Of a DNA stretch of 64,000 nt, positions 6,700 through 15,827 are shown in pieces. The position numbers and the translations under genes were made by a program. The notes beneath the pieces were generated by a model that saw nothing but the letters and a program-made list of their open reading frames with translations, ran no database searches and had not been told where the DNA came from. The stretch comes from Deltaproteobacteria bacterium. GTDB taxonomy: Bacteria; Desulfobacterota; DSM-4660; Desulfatiglandales; Desulfatiglandaceae. Location of the stretch: NCBI GenBank assembly GCA_019307815.1, contig JAFDIV010000001.1, forward strand, positions 1 through 64,000. Reading direction: 5' to 3'. Within the stretch, counting starts at the first letter, position 1; every line of letters starts with the position of its first letter.

Positions 6700-7445
6700 T
6701 GTCATATTTTAGAGTTGAAAACCTAAGAAAGACCTTCGGCGGTATTGTGGCCGTAAACAACGTCTCATTTGAGGTTAAAAAAGGCAGCCTGGTTGGGATT
6801 ATTGGGCCCAATGGATGCGGTAAAACAACCCTTGTAAACCTTATTACTGGGTTTTTAAAGCCAAACTCTGGCAGGATCTATTTCAAAGACAAAGATATCA
6901 CAGGTATGAGGGCCTCTAAAATTGCGAACAAAGGCATAGGCCGAACCTTTCAGATGGTAAAACCCTTTTACAGACTGCCGGCCTTCAAAAATATCATTAT
7001 TCCCCTGTTTTCCCCCAAGGTCAAAGAGCTGGGAGAACACTACGGAGACAAAGAGTCCGTAGCCCTCAACATCCTGGAAGACATCGGTTTTGAAAGGGAC
7101 TCAAGCGTGCCCTTCAAGCCCGCCAGCGTATTGCCTCATGGATATCTTAAACGCCTTGAAATAGCCAGAATCATAGCACTGCAAAGTGAGCTGCTTATTT
7201 TTGACGAACTGTACTCTGGGCTCAGCCTAGCTGAAGTGGCGAGCATCTCCCCAATTATTGAAAGATTCGTGGAAGATGGAAAAACGGTTATCATGATAGA
7301 GCACCGCTTAAAAGAACTCTTCAGGATCGCGGACAAGGTCATAGTAATGGACCAGGGAGAGATCATCGCCGAGGGAAGCCCAAGGGTTATCATGAAAAAC
7401 GAAAAAGTGAAAAAAGCCTATCTCGGTGTGGAATTGAAACGATGA
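6699..7445 (+). CDS. ABC transporter ATP-binding protein, LivG type
   Basis: 248 residues, GTG start inside the TAGTG junction with the permease. Walker A is GPNGCGKTT and the Q-loop region GRTFQMVKPF is present. The ABC signature is atypical: LPHGYLKRLEIARIIAL stands where LSGGQQ..LEIARAL is usual. Walker B is LLIFDEL, and the catalytic position after the D reads E in DELYSG; the H-loop is IEHRLKEL. The C-terminal EKVKKAYLGVE is the LivG hallmark. It supplies ATP hydrolysis for uptake together with the LivF-type partner. Confidence 0.9.
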   Translation: MSYFRVENLRKTFGGIVAVNNVSFEVKKGSLVGIIGPNGCGKTTLVNLITGFLKPNSGRIYFKDKDITGMRASKIANKGIGRTFQMVKPFYRLPAFKNIIIPLFSPKVKELGEHYGDKESVALNILEDIGFERDSSVPFKPASVLPHGYLKRLEIARIIALQSELLIFDELYSGLSLAEVASISPIIERFVEDGKTVIMIEHRLKELFRIADKVIVMDQGEIIAEGSPRVIMKNEKVKKAYLGVELKR

Positions 7446-8203
7446 TAACGGTCACGGATCTAACAGTATTTTTTGAAAACGCCATTGCAATAAACGAGAT
7501 TTCTCTTAGAGCCGAACAGGGAGAAATAGTGGGCGTAATAGGCCCCAATAGTGCTGGAAAAACAACGTTGATGAATACCATCTCAGGGCTCATGCTGGAC
7601 ACAAAGCTTCAAGAAACCAGGAAAGGAGGAACTCGAATCACTATTTTTGGGCAGATCCATTTCCTTGGGGAAGATATCACAAACACCTGGCCTGATAAGA
7701 GGGTAAAGAAAGGGATTGTGCTTTGCAGAGAAAGGCATCCCATTTTTGCTGAAAGCAGCCTGGAAGAGAACCTGAAGATCTCGGCAGTCCTTCGCACAAA
7801 GAAGGATGCAAAAAAGATGATGTCAGCCGTCTATGACATGTTCCCTGTGCTATCAAATCTCAAAAAACGGAAGGCCGGGCTGCTGAGCGGTGGAGAGCAG
7901 CAGATGCTTGCTGTGGGTATGGCCCTTATGGCGGACCCGAAGCTCCTTCTCCTGGATGAACCATTGCTCGGCCTGAGCCCCCTTATTCAGCTCACACTTG
8001 TGGAAACCATAGAGACAATCAACAGGGACTCCGGTATTACAATCATTGTTGCCGAGCAATTTGCCAGGCCTTTAATTCCTGTGATTAACAGGGGATATGT
8101 CCTTGAAAACGGGATGCTCGCCTTCGAAGGAGACAGTAAAGAACTGTTTGACAATCCAGACGTAAGAAAGGCCTATTTCGGGGTTGACTATGAAGAGGAA
8201 TAA
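7442..8203 (+). CDS. ABC transporter ATP-binding protein, LivF type
   Basis: 253 residues. Walker A GPNSAGKTT, signature LLSGGEQQMLAVGMALM, Walker B LLLLDEPLLGLSP, and a LivF-like end (DVRKAYFGVDYEEE). Between Walker A and the Q-loop lies an insertion (TKLQETRKGGTRITIFGQIH) longer than in typical LivF. The ATG at 7,442 overlaps the upstream stop by 4 bases, and its own 3' end overlaps the acyl-CoA ligase start. It is the second ATPase of the heteromeric importer. Confidence 0.9.
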   Translation: MITVTDLTVFFENAIAINEISLRAEQGEIVGVIGPNSAGKTTLMNTISGLMLDTKLQETRKGGTRITIFGQIHFLGEDITNTWPDKRVKKGIVLCRERHPIFAESSLEENLKISAVLRTKKDAKKMMSAVYDMFPVLSNLKKRKAGLLSGGEQQMLAVGMALMADPKLLLLDEPLLGLSPLIQLTLVETIETINRDSGITIIVAEQFARPLIPVINRGYVLENGMLAFEGDSKELFDNPDVRKAYFGVDYEEE

Positions 8204-9818
8204 TTCTGTTTACAAGGCCTTTAAAAATATTGCCCGGACAAACGGCGATAAAACCGCTGTTATCTATTTAGGGGAGAGATTCTCGTACAATAAACTAATG
8301 ATGTTGTCAGAAAGAATGGCCTCTTTTTTCACCAATGCGGGGGTTCGCAAAGGGGACCGTTTTGTGCTTTACACTCCTAATTGCCCTCAGTGGGTCATCT
8401 CCTGGCTGGGCTTACAAAAAATAGGGGCCTTGGCTGTGCCGGTCAGCCCCATTTACACGGCCCACGACCTTGGTTACATCGTCACAGATTCAGGCGCCAG
8501 GGGAATATTATGCACGGACACAAACTTCGGCTATGTAAAAAAGATTGCACACCAATGCAATCTTGACAAAATCATAGTCACAAACCTGGCAGACCTGTTG
8601 CCATGGTGGAAACGATTGATAGGCAAAGCATTTGATCGCATCCCTGATGGCAAGGTGGGAGAAGAAAAAATAACCCCTTTCAGAAAGTGTCTGGAGTTTC
8701 CTCCTGAAAGGGCGGAAGAGGATTGTGGAGACAGCTCAGATATCCTGGAAATATTATACACCGGTGGGACAACAAAATTTCCCAAAGGTGTACCAATCCA
8801 TCATGATATATTTATTGAATCATTTTTATCCCAGCTCCGGGTAAGTTCCCCCCTTGTCCCCTTGGAAGATAACATAATAGTGCAAGGTGCCCCCCTCTTT
8901 CACGTGCTGGGGCAACTTTTCAGCCTGGGCCCTATATGCCTGACAGGAGGCACGGTAATCCTCATGCCAAAGGTGAATCTGGATGCCGTAATGCTCTATA
9001 TCCAAAGATACAAGGCAAAAACGCTCTTTGGAGTCCCTCCTCTTTACCGGATGATTCTTGAACACGACCGAATAAATTACTATGACCTTTCTTCCCTTAG
9101 ATACTGCTTTACTGGAGGAGATGTTCTTCCCGTAGAGGTTCTGAGGAGATGGAAGGAGCAATTTGGGATTAGAATTTACCAGGGTTACGGGGCCACTGAA
9201 ACATGTGGCGGCGTTACCATGGTGCCTGTGGATGGTGACCCGCCCGAAGAGACTATTGGCAAAATATTGCCTGAAAAAAAGGTCAAAATCGTTGAACCCG
9301 AAACACTCAAGGAAGTCCCTATTGGCCACACAGGGGAACTAATTGTTACATCAGATCCCATGATTCGGGAGTACTGGAATAAGAAAGAGGAAACCATGGA
9401 ATGCTTCGTGGAGATGGAAGGGGCCTTGTGGTACAGGACCGGGGATCTGGTAAGGCTTGGGGAAAATGGCTATATGTACTTTGTGGATAGGACGGCAGAC
9501 ATTATCAAGCATAAGGGATACAGGGTCTCCGCCTCTGAAATAGAAGGTGTTTTAAAAGACCATCCCGCCATAATTGCGGCATGCGTTGTGGGTGTTCCGG
9601 ATAAAAAGGTGGGAGAGCGAATAAAAGCCTTTGTGGTCCTGAAAGAAGACATAAAAGGAATTACAGGCAAAGAACTGATCAAGTGGTGCAAGTCCAAGCT
9701 TACTTCTTACAAGGTACCAGAATACATTGAATTCAGGGATATGCTCCCAAAATCAAAGGTTGGAAAATATCTGCGTCGCGAGCTGAGGAAAGAGGAAAGG
9801 AAGCGGAGCACAGTATGA
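8190..9818 (+). CDS. AMP-forming acyl-CoA synthetase (fatty or organic acid-CoA ligase)
   Basis: About 542 residues of the ANL adenylate-forming family. Visible motifs: P-loop YTGGTTKFPKGV, YQGYGATETCGG, YRTGDLVRLGENGYMYF, DRTADIIKHKGYRVSASEIE (hinge and A8), and the catalytic lysine near LPKSKVGKYLRREL. It activates a carboxylic acid to its CoA thioester using ATP. It lies within the transporter operon, overlapping livF by 14 bases, so it probably activates the imported acid. ATG 8,190 is chosen; a TTG two codons upstream (8,184) is possible. Substrate not determinable here. Confidence 0.9.
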   Translation: MKRNNSVYKAFKNIARTNGDKTAVIYLGERFSYNKLMMLSERMASFFTNAGVRKGDRFVLYTPNCPQWVISWLGLQKIGALAVPVSPIYTAHDLGYIVTDSGARGILCTDTNFGYVKKIAHQCNLDKIIVTNLADLLPWWKRLIGKAFDRIPDGKVGEEKITPFRKCLEFPPERAEEDCGDSSDILEILYTGGTTKFPKGVPIHHDIFIESFLSQLRVSSPLVPLEDNIIVQGAPLFHVLGQLFSLGPICLTGGTVILMPKVNLDAVMLYIQRYKAKTLFGVPPLYRMILEHDRINYYDLSSLRYCFTGGDVLPVEVLRRWKEQFGIRIYQGYGATETCGGVTMVPVDGDPPEETIGKILPEKKVKIVEPETLKEVPIGHTGELIVTSDPMIREYWNKKEETMECFVEMEGALWYRTGDLVRLGENGYMYFVDRTADIIKHKGYRVSASEIEGVLKDHPAIIAACVVGVPDKKVGERIKAFVVLKEDIKGITGKELIKWCKSKLTSYKVPEYIEFRDMLPKSKVGKYLRRELRKEERKRSTV

Positions 9819-9901
9819 TGTGCAGAAGAGGGTGTATAAGTAACTCAGATTATTTCAGCTTTGGCTTACATCAGGAATCATTTTTTGATGAAAGGAGTTC
9901 T

Positions 9902-10066
9902 ATGGTCAGAGAGGAGGATACTTGCTCTCTGTTGAAGCAGAAATTGGGCAAGGGCAACGACCGGACTTGTGGCGAGTTGATTAGGAATCCGGATGTATGG
10001 GAAAAGCTCAAGAAAAAGAACAAAAGGCACTCCTTCGAAATTATGATGGAGTGCCTTTTTGGTTAG
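9902..10066 (+). CDS. Hypothetical small protein at end of transporter operon
   Basis: 54 residues from an ATG preceded by a strong ribosome site (AAAGGAG, 5 bases upstream). A longer frame starting at 9,815 overlaps the ligase stop but lacks such a site. The product is charged and Lys-rich (KLKKKNKRHSFEIMMECLFG at the C-terminus), with no recognised family. The last dozen codons coincide with an intrinsic terminator hairpin, which makes either a very short regulatory ORF or a chance frame plausible. Confidence 0.35.
   Translation: MVREEDTCSLLKQKLGKGNDRTCGELIRNPDVWEKLKKKNKRHSFEIMMECLFG
10022..10060 (+). terminator. Intrinsic terminator of first transporter/ligase operon
   Basis: AAAAGGCACTCC (10,022-10,033) and GGAGTGCCTTTT (10,048-10,059) form a perfect 12-bp stem with a 14-nt loop, running into TTTTT. 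The A-run on the other side means it may also stop transcription from the minus-strand cold-shock gene, which ends at 10,076. Confidence 0.85.
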
Positions 10067-10075
10067 CGCAGTGAG

Positions 10076-10276
10076 CTAGTCTACGGTGACGTTTACTGCA
10101 GCAGGGCCCTTTTTGCCTTGCTCCACGTCAAAGGTAACCTGGTCGCCTTCTCGAAGAGACTTAAAGCCAGTTGCATTTATACCCGAATGATGAACAAATA
10201 CATCAGGGCCATTTTCTTGCTCAATAAAACCGTATCCCTTTTGATCACTGAACCATTTAACGATTCCATTTGCCAT
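10076..10276 (-). CDS. Cold-shock protein, CspA family
   Basis: 66 residues: [20 protein letters not shown] at the start, with RNA-binding motifs KGYGFI (RNP1) and VFVHHS (RNP2) and the usual single OB-fold length. It acts as a single-stranded RNA/DNA chaperone in the cytoplasm. A longer upstream frame exists, but the ATG at 10,276 has an excellent ribosome site (AAAGGAGGG, 7-8 bases before) and matches family length exactly. It is transcribed toward, and probably terminated by, the hairpin at 10,022-10,060. Confidence 0.95.
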   Translation of the reverse strand: MANGIVKWFSDQKGYGFIEQENGPDVFVHHSGINATGFKSLREGDQVTFDVEQGKKGPAAVNVTVD

Positions 10277-10372
10277 GGTGACACCCTCCTTTCTCCAAAA
10301 TTTTCCTGGTTTCAAGCTTGAGGCTGCCACTTTCTCAAATGGATCTTTTCCTCAAAACGAAACCAACTCACC

Positions 10373-10430
10373 AATAAAGAATTCCTTTATTAGTACCTTA
10401 TTAGCATAAACTGTTTTCAGATAAAATCAA
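10373..10430 (-). promoter_or_regulatory. Putative cold-shock gene promoter and 5' UTR hairpin
   Basis: On the minus strand TTGATT (10,430-10,425), a 16-bp spacer and TATGCT (10,408-10,403) form a plausible promoter, giving a 5' UTR of about 120 nt, typical for csp genes. Within the leader, AATAAAG and CTTTATT (10,373-10,379 and 10,385-10,391) make a 7-bp hairpin. The surrounding 10,431-10,560 is strongly AT-rich and holds no gene. Confidence 0.35.
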
Positions 10431-10535
10431 GCTATTTTTTCAAATAAATTTGAAAGTGTTCTAAAATTAATAAATAATTTATTATTATAGTTTTAGTTTG
10501 CCTTTTTGACTATTCAATTTTTTTTCTTATTTTTA

Positions 10536-10564
10536 TTGACCTAGGTTAATTTAGATGCTAACTT
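10536..10564 (+). promoter_or_regulatory. Possible ftsH promoter
   Basis: TTGACC (10,536-10,541), 17-bp spacer, TAACTT (10,559-10,564), about 170 bp before the ftsH start. The -35 box is good and the -10 box weak. Confidence 0.3.
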
Positions 10565-10734
10565 ATATTATATTGCTTAGCCTGCCTGTGTAAAGGCTGC
10601 CTCAATCATAAAGAAGCCCTAAGAGTACTACCCAATTCCTGCTTGTTCTCTTCAATTGCACTGGCTGCTCCTTGTTTACGCATCTTTTGAGAGGTAATAG
10701 GTTCCCTGCAATTGGTAAAGGGGGTTACATTAAG

Positions 10735-12555
10735 TTGAACCAACACCGCAAAAACCTTGTTTTTCTGCTGGTAATCGGGATCATGATGATCACGCTGTTT
10801 CAGATGTTTAAACAGCCAACCAAAAGCAGGATCTCGGTTACTTATAGTGATTTCCTCAGCATGGTAGAAAGCCAAAGCGTCATCCAGGTCACGATTCAGG
10901 GAAACAACATCTCGGGCACGTCCAATCAAGGACCTTTCATGACATTCGCCCCAAAAGACCCTGACCTTATTAAGCTACTGATAAGTAAGGGGGTCAAAAT
11001 ATCGGCCAAACCAGAAAAGGGTTCTTCCTGGTATCAAGTATTTTTCTCCTGGATCCCCATGCTTTTGCTGATTGGGGTATGGATATTTTTCATGCGCCAG
11101 ATGCAGGCCGGTGGAGGCAAGGTGCTATCTTTCGGGAAAAGCCGGGCAAGGCTCATGAGTGATCCTCGGGAAAAGGTAACCTTTGATGATGTAGCGGGTA
11201 TTGATGAGGCCAAGGAAGAATTAGAGGAAATTATCGAGTTTCTCCGTGATCCCAAAAAGTTCACCCGACTTGGCGGAAGAATACCTAAGGGCGTTCTCCT
11301 TGTAGGGGCCCCCGGAACCGGAAAGACGCTGTTGGCAAGAGCAATAGCAGGGGAGGCAGATGTGCCCTTTTTCAGCATAAGCGGATCGGATTTTGTGGAG
11401 ATGTTTGTAGGAGTAGGGGCTTCAAGGGTCAGAGACCTTTTTGTACAGGGCAAGAAAAACGCACCATGCATCATATTTATGGATGAGATAGACGCGGTTG
11501 GTCGCCACAGGGGTGCTGGGCTGGGTGGAGGGCACGATGAAAGAGAGCAGACCCTCAACCAGCTTCTCGTGGAAATGGACGGCTTTGAATCCAACGAGGG
11601 TGTAATCCTTATCTCTGCCACAAATAGGCCGGACGTCCTGGATCCCGCCCTGTTGAGGCCCGGCCGATTCGACAGACAGGTGCTTGTTCCTGTCCCGGAT
11701 ATTAAAGGAAGGGAAGGAATTCTAAAAGTCCATGTGAAAAAAACGGTTTTGGCAGATGATGTGGACATTTCTGTGCTTGCCAGGGGAACCCCAGGGTTTA
11801 CTGGAGCAGACCTTGAAAATATGGTGAATGAGGCTGCACTCATGGCCGCAAGGCGTGGAAAAGACAGGGTAGAAATGACCGACTTTGAAGAGGCCAAGGA
11901 CAAGGTCATGATGGGCGCTGAACGGAAAAGTATGATCATCAATGATGAAGAAAAAAAGGCCATTGCCTATCATGAGGCAGGGCATGCCCTTGTAGCCAGG
12001 CTTCTTCCCAATACGGATCCCGTCCATAAAGTGACGATTATTCCCCGAGGCCGATCCCTTGGTCTAACCCAACAACTACCCATAGACGAGAAGCACACTT
12101 ACAACAAAGATTACCTGATAAATAATATCTGTATATTGATGGGTGGCAGGTCGGCAGAAGAGATAGTGCTCAATATGCAGACAACAGGGGCTGGGGACGA
12201 TATTGAAAAGGCGTCTAATCTGGCAAGAAAGATGGTCTGCGATTACGGTATGAGTCAAAATCTGGGTCCTTTGACCTTTGGCAAAAAAGAGGAACAGATA
12301 TTCTTAGGGAGAGAGTTTGCGCAGCACAGGGATTATAGTGAGCAGACAGCCCAAAAGATTGATGAGGAGGTCAGGAATATAGTGACTGGCGCCTATGAAA
12401 GGGCCTCTCTACTCATTAAGGATAACCTGGATACGCTTCACAGTATGGCCAATGGCCTTCTGGAGAAAGAGACCCTGGACAGCAGTGACATTGATGAAAT
12501 AATGGCTGGTGGGGGAAAGTTCATACCCAAAGGAATAGATGCCAGGACATCCTGA
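10735..12555 (+). CDS. ftsH: ATP-dependent zinc metalloprotease FtsH
   Basis: 606 residues from TTG 10,735 (AAAGGGGG 10 bases upstream; the start [15 protein letters not shown] then matches the family, whereas an earlier TTG at 10,672 adds a non-homologous stretch). Two membrane spans (about residues 7-25 and 103-122) enclose a periplasmic domain. The AAA module has Walker A GAPGTGKT (about 191-198), the second-region-of-homology arginines and [20 protein letters not shown]. The M41 zinc site HEAGH is at about 413-417. It degrades misfolded membrane proteins and unstable regulators. It appears monocistronic. Confidence 0.97.
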   Translation: MNQHRKNLVFLLVIGIMMITLFQMFKQPTKSRISVTYSDFLSMVESQSVIQVTIQGNNISGTSNQGPFMTFAPKDPDLIKLLISKGVKISAKPEKGSSWYQVFFSWIPMLLLIGVWIFFMRQMQAGGGKVLSFGKSRARLMSDPREKVTFDDVAGIDEAKEELEEIIEFLRDPKKFTRLGGRIPKGVLLVGAPGTGKTLLARAIAGEADVPFFSISGSDFVEMFVGVGASRVRDLFVQGKKNAPCIIFMDEIDAVGRHRGAGLGGGHDEREQTLNQLLVEMDGFESNEGVILISATNRPDVLDPALLRPGRFDRQVLVPVPDIKGREGILKVHVKKTVLADDVDISVLARGTPGFTGADLENMVNEAALMAARRGKDRVEMTDFEEAKDKVMMGAERKSMIINDEEKKAIAYHEAGHALVARLLPNTDPVHKVTIIPRGRSLGLTQQLPIDEKHTYNKDYLINNICILMGGRSAEEIVLNMQTTGAGDDIEKASNLARKMVCDYGMSQNLGPLTFGKKEEQIFLGREFAQHRDYSEQTAQKIDEEVRNIVTGAYERASLLIKDNLDTLHSMANGLLEKETLDSSDIDEIMAGGGKFIPKGIDARTS

Positions 12556-12640
12556 AAGGGGAATAAGGCAAGATAGGGCTAAAAGGAGGCATGTGCCAGG
12601 AGATGGGGTGGAAGGTGTCAATATCCTGGTCTTAAAAATG

Positions 12641-12674
12641 AAAAAAGCCTTTAATCAAAGATTTTGATCAAAGG
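12641..12674 (-). terminator. Intrinsic terminator for radical SAM gene
   Basis: Read on the minus strand: CCTTTGATC (12,674-12,666), a 9-nt loop, then GATTAAAGG (12,656-12,648), followed by a C and six T (12,646-12,641). Eight of nine pairs form. The hairpin includes the stop codon of the radical SAM gene (12,651-12,653). Confidence 0.6.
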
Positions 12675-14033
12675 GGACGAATGTTTTACATTCTCGCATT
12701 GGGCCTTACCCCGGGACAAATTCAACCCTTGGTATATCTCACGGTCAAACCCACAGTGACTGCTTTTAAGGGAAAGGTTGCTGACCAGCGTGTTGATGGG
12801 CCTGCGCATATGCCACAAGTTGAATAACACCCGGCGCAGGATGCGCTGGTAGGAGTAAAAGGCTTGGCAGCAGGTCTCCATCTCGTTGAGCATATCTGCC
12901 CAGCTCAGATGCCTATATTTGGCTACCGGGAAGGCCAGCGTATAGTACTTCCAGTCCTCTGGAAAGACATTGGCGGCGATGCGGTCTTCTGATTCCATTT
13001 TTTCCCACAGACGCGTGCCGGGCAGCGGTGTCAAGAACAGCACGTTAAGGGCGTCCAAACCGCAGTGGTTTGCAGTATCTGCGATCTGTTTTCCTATCCC
13101 CTTCTTATCAACATCCAGCCCTATGATGAATGATCCAGCCACCAAAATGCCGTGCTCTTGTATCCGCTGCACAGAGGCCTTGAAGTCTCGCCCCTTCTGG
13201 ATATTGAACCCCTTGTCCACCTCCATCAGTCCTTCTACAGTCGGCGACTCTAAACCAATGAAGACACCCAGGCAGCCAGCCTTTGCAGCCAGACTAAGTA
13301 GTTCCTCGTCGTCAGCCATGTTAATGGTCACCTGAGCGATCCACTTCTTGCGAATATTTGCCTGGATCATGGCACGAAACAGCTCCTTGGTACCAGAGAT
13401 GTGATTCTTACGGGTGCCGATTAGGTTGTCGTCTACGATAAGGACATACTTTTCCTGAATCAGTTTGAACTCTTGCACTACGTCCTCAATGGGGCGGCGC
13501 CGTAAGAGCCTTCCGTTAAACGCTGTGACGCTGCAGAAGCTGCAGTTGAGAGGGCAACCGCGAGCGGTCTGGATTGACCCAAGGCAATAAGTGGGCAGCA
13601 GGTCATGCCGTGCCAGGGGGACATTGGCCATTTCCCCGCGAGTACCAGTATAAACCCGACTTAGGGCGCCTTGCTGCGCATCTTTCAAAACCTCTGCCCA
13701 TATGCTCTCCGCTTCGCCTGTCACCACGGCATCCACCCGCTCTGAGGCCTCCGCCAAGCACATGGTAGCATGGATGCCACCGATCACCACGAGCACACCA
13801 CGACTGCGGAACTCGGCCGCCACTTCGTAAGCGCGGTTCGCCTGTGAGGTGAAGGCCGTAATTCCCACCAGGTCGGGGCGTGGCATAGCCGCGTACTCGG
13901 GCACGCCCAGGTTCTCGTCAATTACAGTGATGTCCCACTCGGGTGGAGTTAGGCCAGCCAGGACCAGGAGGCTAAGGGGCTTCCAGACACGGTATTTGTT
14001 CCAGTGGCGCTCTTTGACCTTGGTGATGCTCAC
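12651..14033 (-). CDS. B12-binding-domain radical SAM protein
   Basis: 460 residues from GTG 14,033. The N-terminal 110 residues resemble a cobalamin-binding Rossmann domain (DITVIDENLG, DLVGITAFTSQ, VVIGGIHATM). The radical SAM cluster motif is CPLNCSFC in GSIQTARGCPLNCSFCSVTA, followed by a TIM-barrel and a C-terminal DUF4070-like region. Such enzymes do methylations or ring/hopanoid modifications; the substrate is unknown. Protein-like sequence continues upstream in frame (EHIRLYLINPCNPLV) to the TAA at 14,090 without ATG, GTG or TTG, so the real start may be non-canonical or the gene slightly damaged. Confidence 0.85.
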   Translation of the reverse strand: MSITKVKERHWNKYRVWKPLSLLVLAGLTPPEWDITVIDENLGVPEYAAMPRPDLVGITAFTSQANRAYEVAAEFRSRGVLVVIGGIHATMCLAEASERVDAVVTGEAESIWAEVLKDAQQGALSRVYTGTRGEMANVPLARHDLLPTYCLGSIQTARGCPLNCSFCSVTAFNGRLLRRRPIEDVVQEFKLIQEKYVLIVDDNLIGTRKNHISGTKELFRAMIQANIRKKWIAQVTINMADDEELLSLAAKAGCLGVFIGLESPTVEGLMEVDKGFNIQKGRDFKASVQRIQEHGILVAGSFIIGLDVDKKGIGKQIADTANHCGLDALNVLFLTPLPGTRLWEKMESEDRIAANVFPEDWKYYTLAFPVAKYRHLSWADMLNEMETCCQAFYSYQRILRRVLFNLWHMRRPINTLVSNLSLKSSHCGFDREIYQGLNLSRGKAQCENVKHSSPLIKIFD

Positions 14034-14366
14034 TAACGGATTGCATGGGTTTATCAGATATAGTCGGATATGTTCCCTCGATATGGATTATGTTCAGCCC
14101 CTCTACTCAAGGGCAGGGATCTCTTTGCATTTTGCATTCTCTGTTCTCAATTGTTACAGGACGTATGTCTTAGACTTTCAATATCTCCAATTTCAGGCTT
14201 GAAGCTTTCTTACACTAGCTAGAGACGGGCACGTTTTGAGGTGTTTTTGCATGGCGGTAATTCATTCTAGTGGGGTTAAATGGTTGAAAAGAAACTCCTC
14301 TATCTATCAAACAGAAAAGGCTAACCAAAGTCAAGAAAAATCGTCTGGCAGTCAGAAGATAACTTC
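14034..14366. other. Intergenic stretch with diverged repeat copy
   Basis: No convincing gene. 14,034-14,087 carries the apparent N-terminal extension of the radical SAM frame. 14,229-14,285 (CACGTTTTGAGGTGTTTTTG ... GGGGTTAAATGG) is a diverged copy of 15,594-15,652 (CACATTTTGAGGGGTTTTTC ... GAGGTTAAATGA). On the minus strand both begin short peptides of the form M-E/Q-K-P/H-L-K-M/T-C. Confidence 0.5.
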
Positions 14367-14597
14367 TTGAAAGGAAATTCAAGGTCGGGGTTTCTGGTCC
14401 AGCCAAGGAGGGGAAAAGCTATCTGCACCGTTAAAGGAGACGGCCGAGACCATACACACAATAAATTTAGAATCACCTTTTTCAAGGACAAATATAAAAC
14501 TCCTGCCATAACCAAAGAGGTCACATTGAAAAACGCGGAAACCAAGAAGTGGGTGTTTGAAGTAACATGGCAAGAACCTGGCAACAAGTCTGATTAA
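14367..14597 (+). CDS. Hypothetical protein or gene remnant
   Basis: 76-codon frame starting at a TTG, with no clear ribosome site at that position. The stretch GKAICTVKGDGRDHTHNKFR followed by ITFFKDKYKTPAIT and a WVFEVTWQEPGNKSD end has normal codon use and alternating beta-strand character, like the C-terminal part of an exported or Ig-like domain. No family is recognised. It may be the tail of a decayed longer gene. Confidence 0.3.
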   Translation: MKGNSRSGFLVQPRRGKAICTVKGDGRDHTHNKFRITFFKDKYKTPAITKEVTLKNAETKKWVFEVTWQEPGNKSD

Positions 14598-14661
14598 AAT
14601 AAGCAACTAAACTACCCTCGCCTATAAGCAAAGGTAACTTAGTCCTTAGTTGGAAAGCACT

Positions 14662-15111
14662 TTACATGTGAATCTCAATTCCCGTGATGTCTTTTTCTAA
14701 ATCAAATCTAATCAACTTCCATTCTAAAATATTACGCGCGGGAGATAGTTCCCTATAACTACCAAAGGGCTCATCAATAAGCAAATTTACAAAGTCGACC
14801 TTTCCATTTTTATTGACATCCTGATAAGTAATAATGCAATAGGTTCCTTTTGGTATGCCATCAAGCCTGAAAGATACTTCTCCCTCTCTTTTCAGATCGC
14901 TGTTCAGTTTTATAACCTTGCATCGTAGCTGTGATAGGTCATAATTTGGGACGACGAAATCTCGAAATTCTTCCTTAGTGAACACACATATATATATGTC
15001 CCCATCATGTTGAAAGGTAACATCACCTGATAATGTGTAGTTTTCTCCGGCATATGCGACACCTAAAAGCAAGCAAAGACTTATGAATAAAGGAACCAGT
15101 CTTTTAAACAT
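14662..15111 (-). CDS. Exported DUF2141-like protein
   Basis: 149 residues with a clear signal peptide (MFKRLVPLFISLCLLLGVAYA, cleavage before GENY). The mature part is a beta-sandwich-type sequence. RLDGIPKGTYCIITYQDVNK and NGKVDFVNLLIDEPFG match the DUF2141 pattern of GxY.....D.N.NGK.D....EP.G. Function unknown; a periplasmic or surface location is inferred. ATG 15,111 has AGGGGG eight bases upstream. It appears to be a single gene. Confidence 0.72.
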   Translation of the reverse strand: MFKRLVPLFISLCLLLGVAYAGENYTLSGDVTFQHDGDIYICVFTKEEFRDFVVPNYDLSQLRCKVIKLNSDLKREGEVSFRLDGIPKGTYCIITYQDVNKNGKVDFVNLLIDEPFGSYRELSPARNILEWKLIRFDLEKDITGIEIHM

Positions 15112-15827
15112 GATACACCCCCTTTTGAAAATAAGTCCATTTCAATCCCTCTGTCGGCAGTGGAGAACGCTTGAAGGGCACCGCTCTTCATGATTCCGGC
15201 ACCAGAGTCTCCCCTGTCTGAGGATTTCTCCCTTTCCGTTCTTTTTCTCATTAAGCCGCTGGTCAGGACATCCTCTCTGGACTCATGCTTTTGTTTCATG
15301 ATTTCCAGAAGGATTTAGAACGCTTATGCAGATGGAGGCCTCTTTAGGCCGGTACTGTGAATTCTGGAAAATATGTCATATTTGGTGGGAGTGATGGAGA
15401 GTCGCCTACATTTGCTGAAAAACTACCTTTAACCCCTTAGTTTTTCCACCAGATTTCAGGAGCATAGCAGTTCACCAGACTTCGATCCGTCCTCTCGATG
15501 TGACGGTATAATTCTGGAGACAACACAATCCAGCTTAAAGATGAAACATTTAGACTCCCAACAGAGCTGCCAGCTTCTGTTAGGAGTGAGGTTCGCACAT
15601 TTTGAGGGGTTTTTCCATAGCGTAATCTCCTGGATAGAGGTTAAATGATATAATAGCCTCGTTTGATGGGACGACAAAAAGTTTCTTAAGTCAAGAACAA
15701 TTGCTTCGAAATAAAGAATTTTATCTAGCACAGGACAAAATAAATCCCCAACATATTACCGGGGTCTTCTATATTCGTAATTTGCATGTTACTGGTATGT
15801 TTCTGAGAAGGTGAGGTTGGTTCGTTA
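15112..15827. other. Gene-poor interval
   Basis: No supported gene in 716 bp. Short minus-strand frames (15,081-15,299 and 15,456-15,731) lack ribosome sites and family features. 15,594-15,652 is the second copy of the diverged repeat described at 14,229-14,285. Confidence 0.5.

Noticed and set aside
11034-11963. 309-codon minus-strand frame opposite ftsH
   Set aside because: Ser/Pro-rich antisense of a strongly conserved FtsH region, with no family motif.
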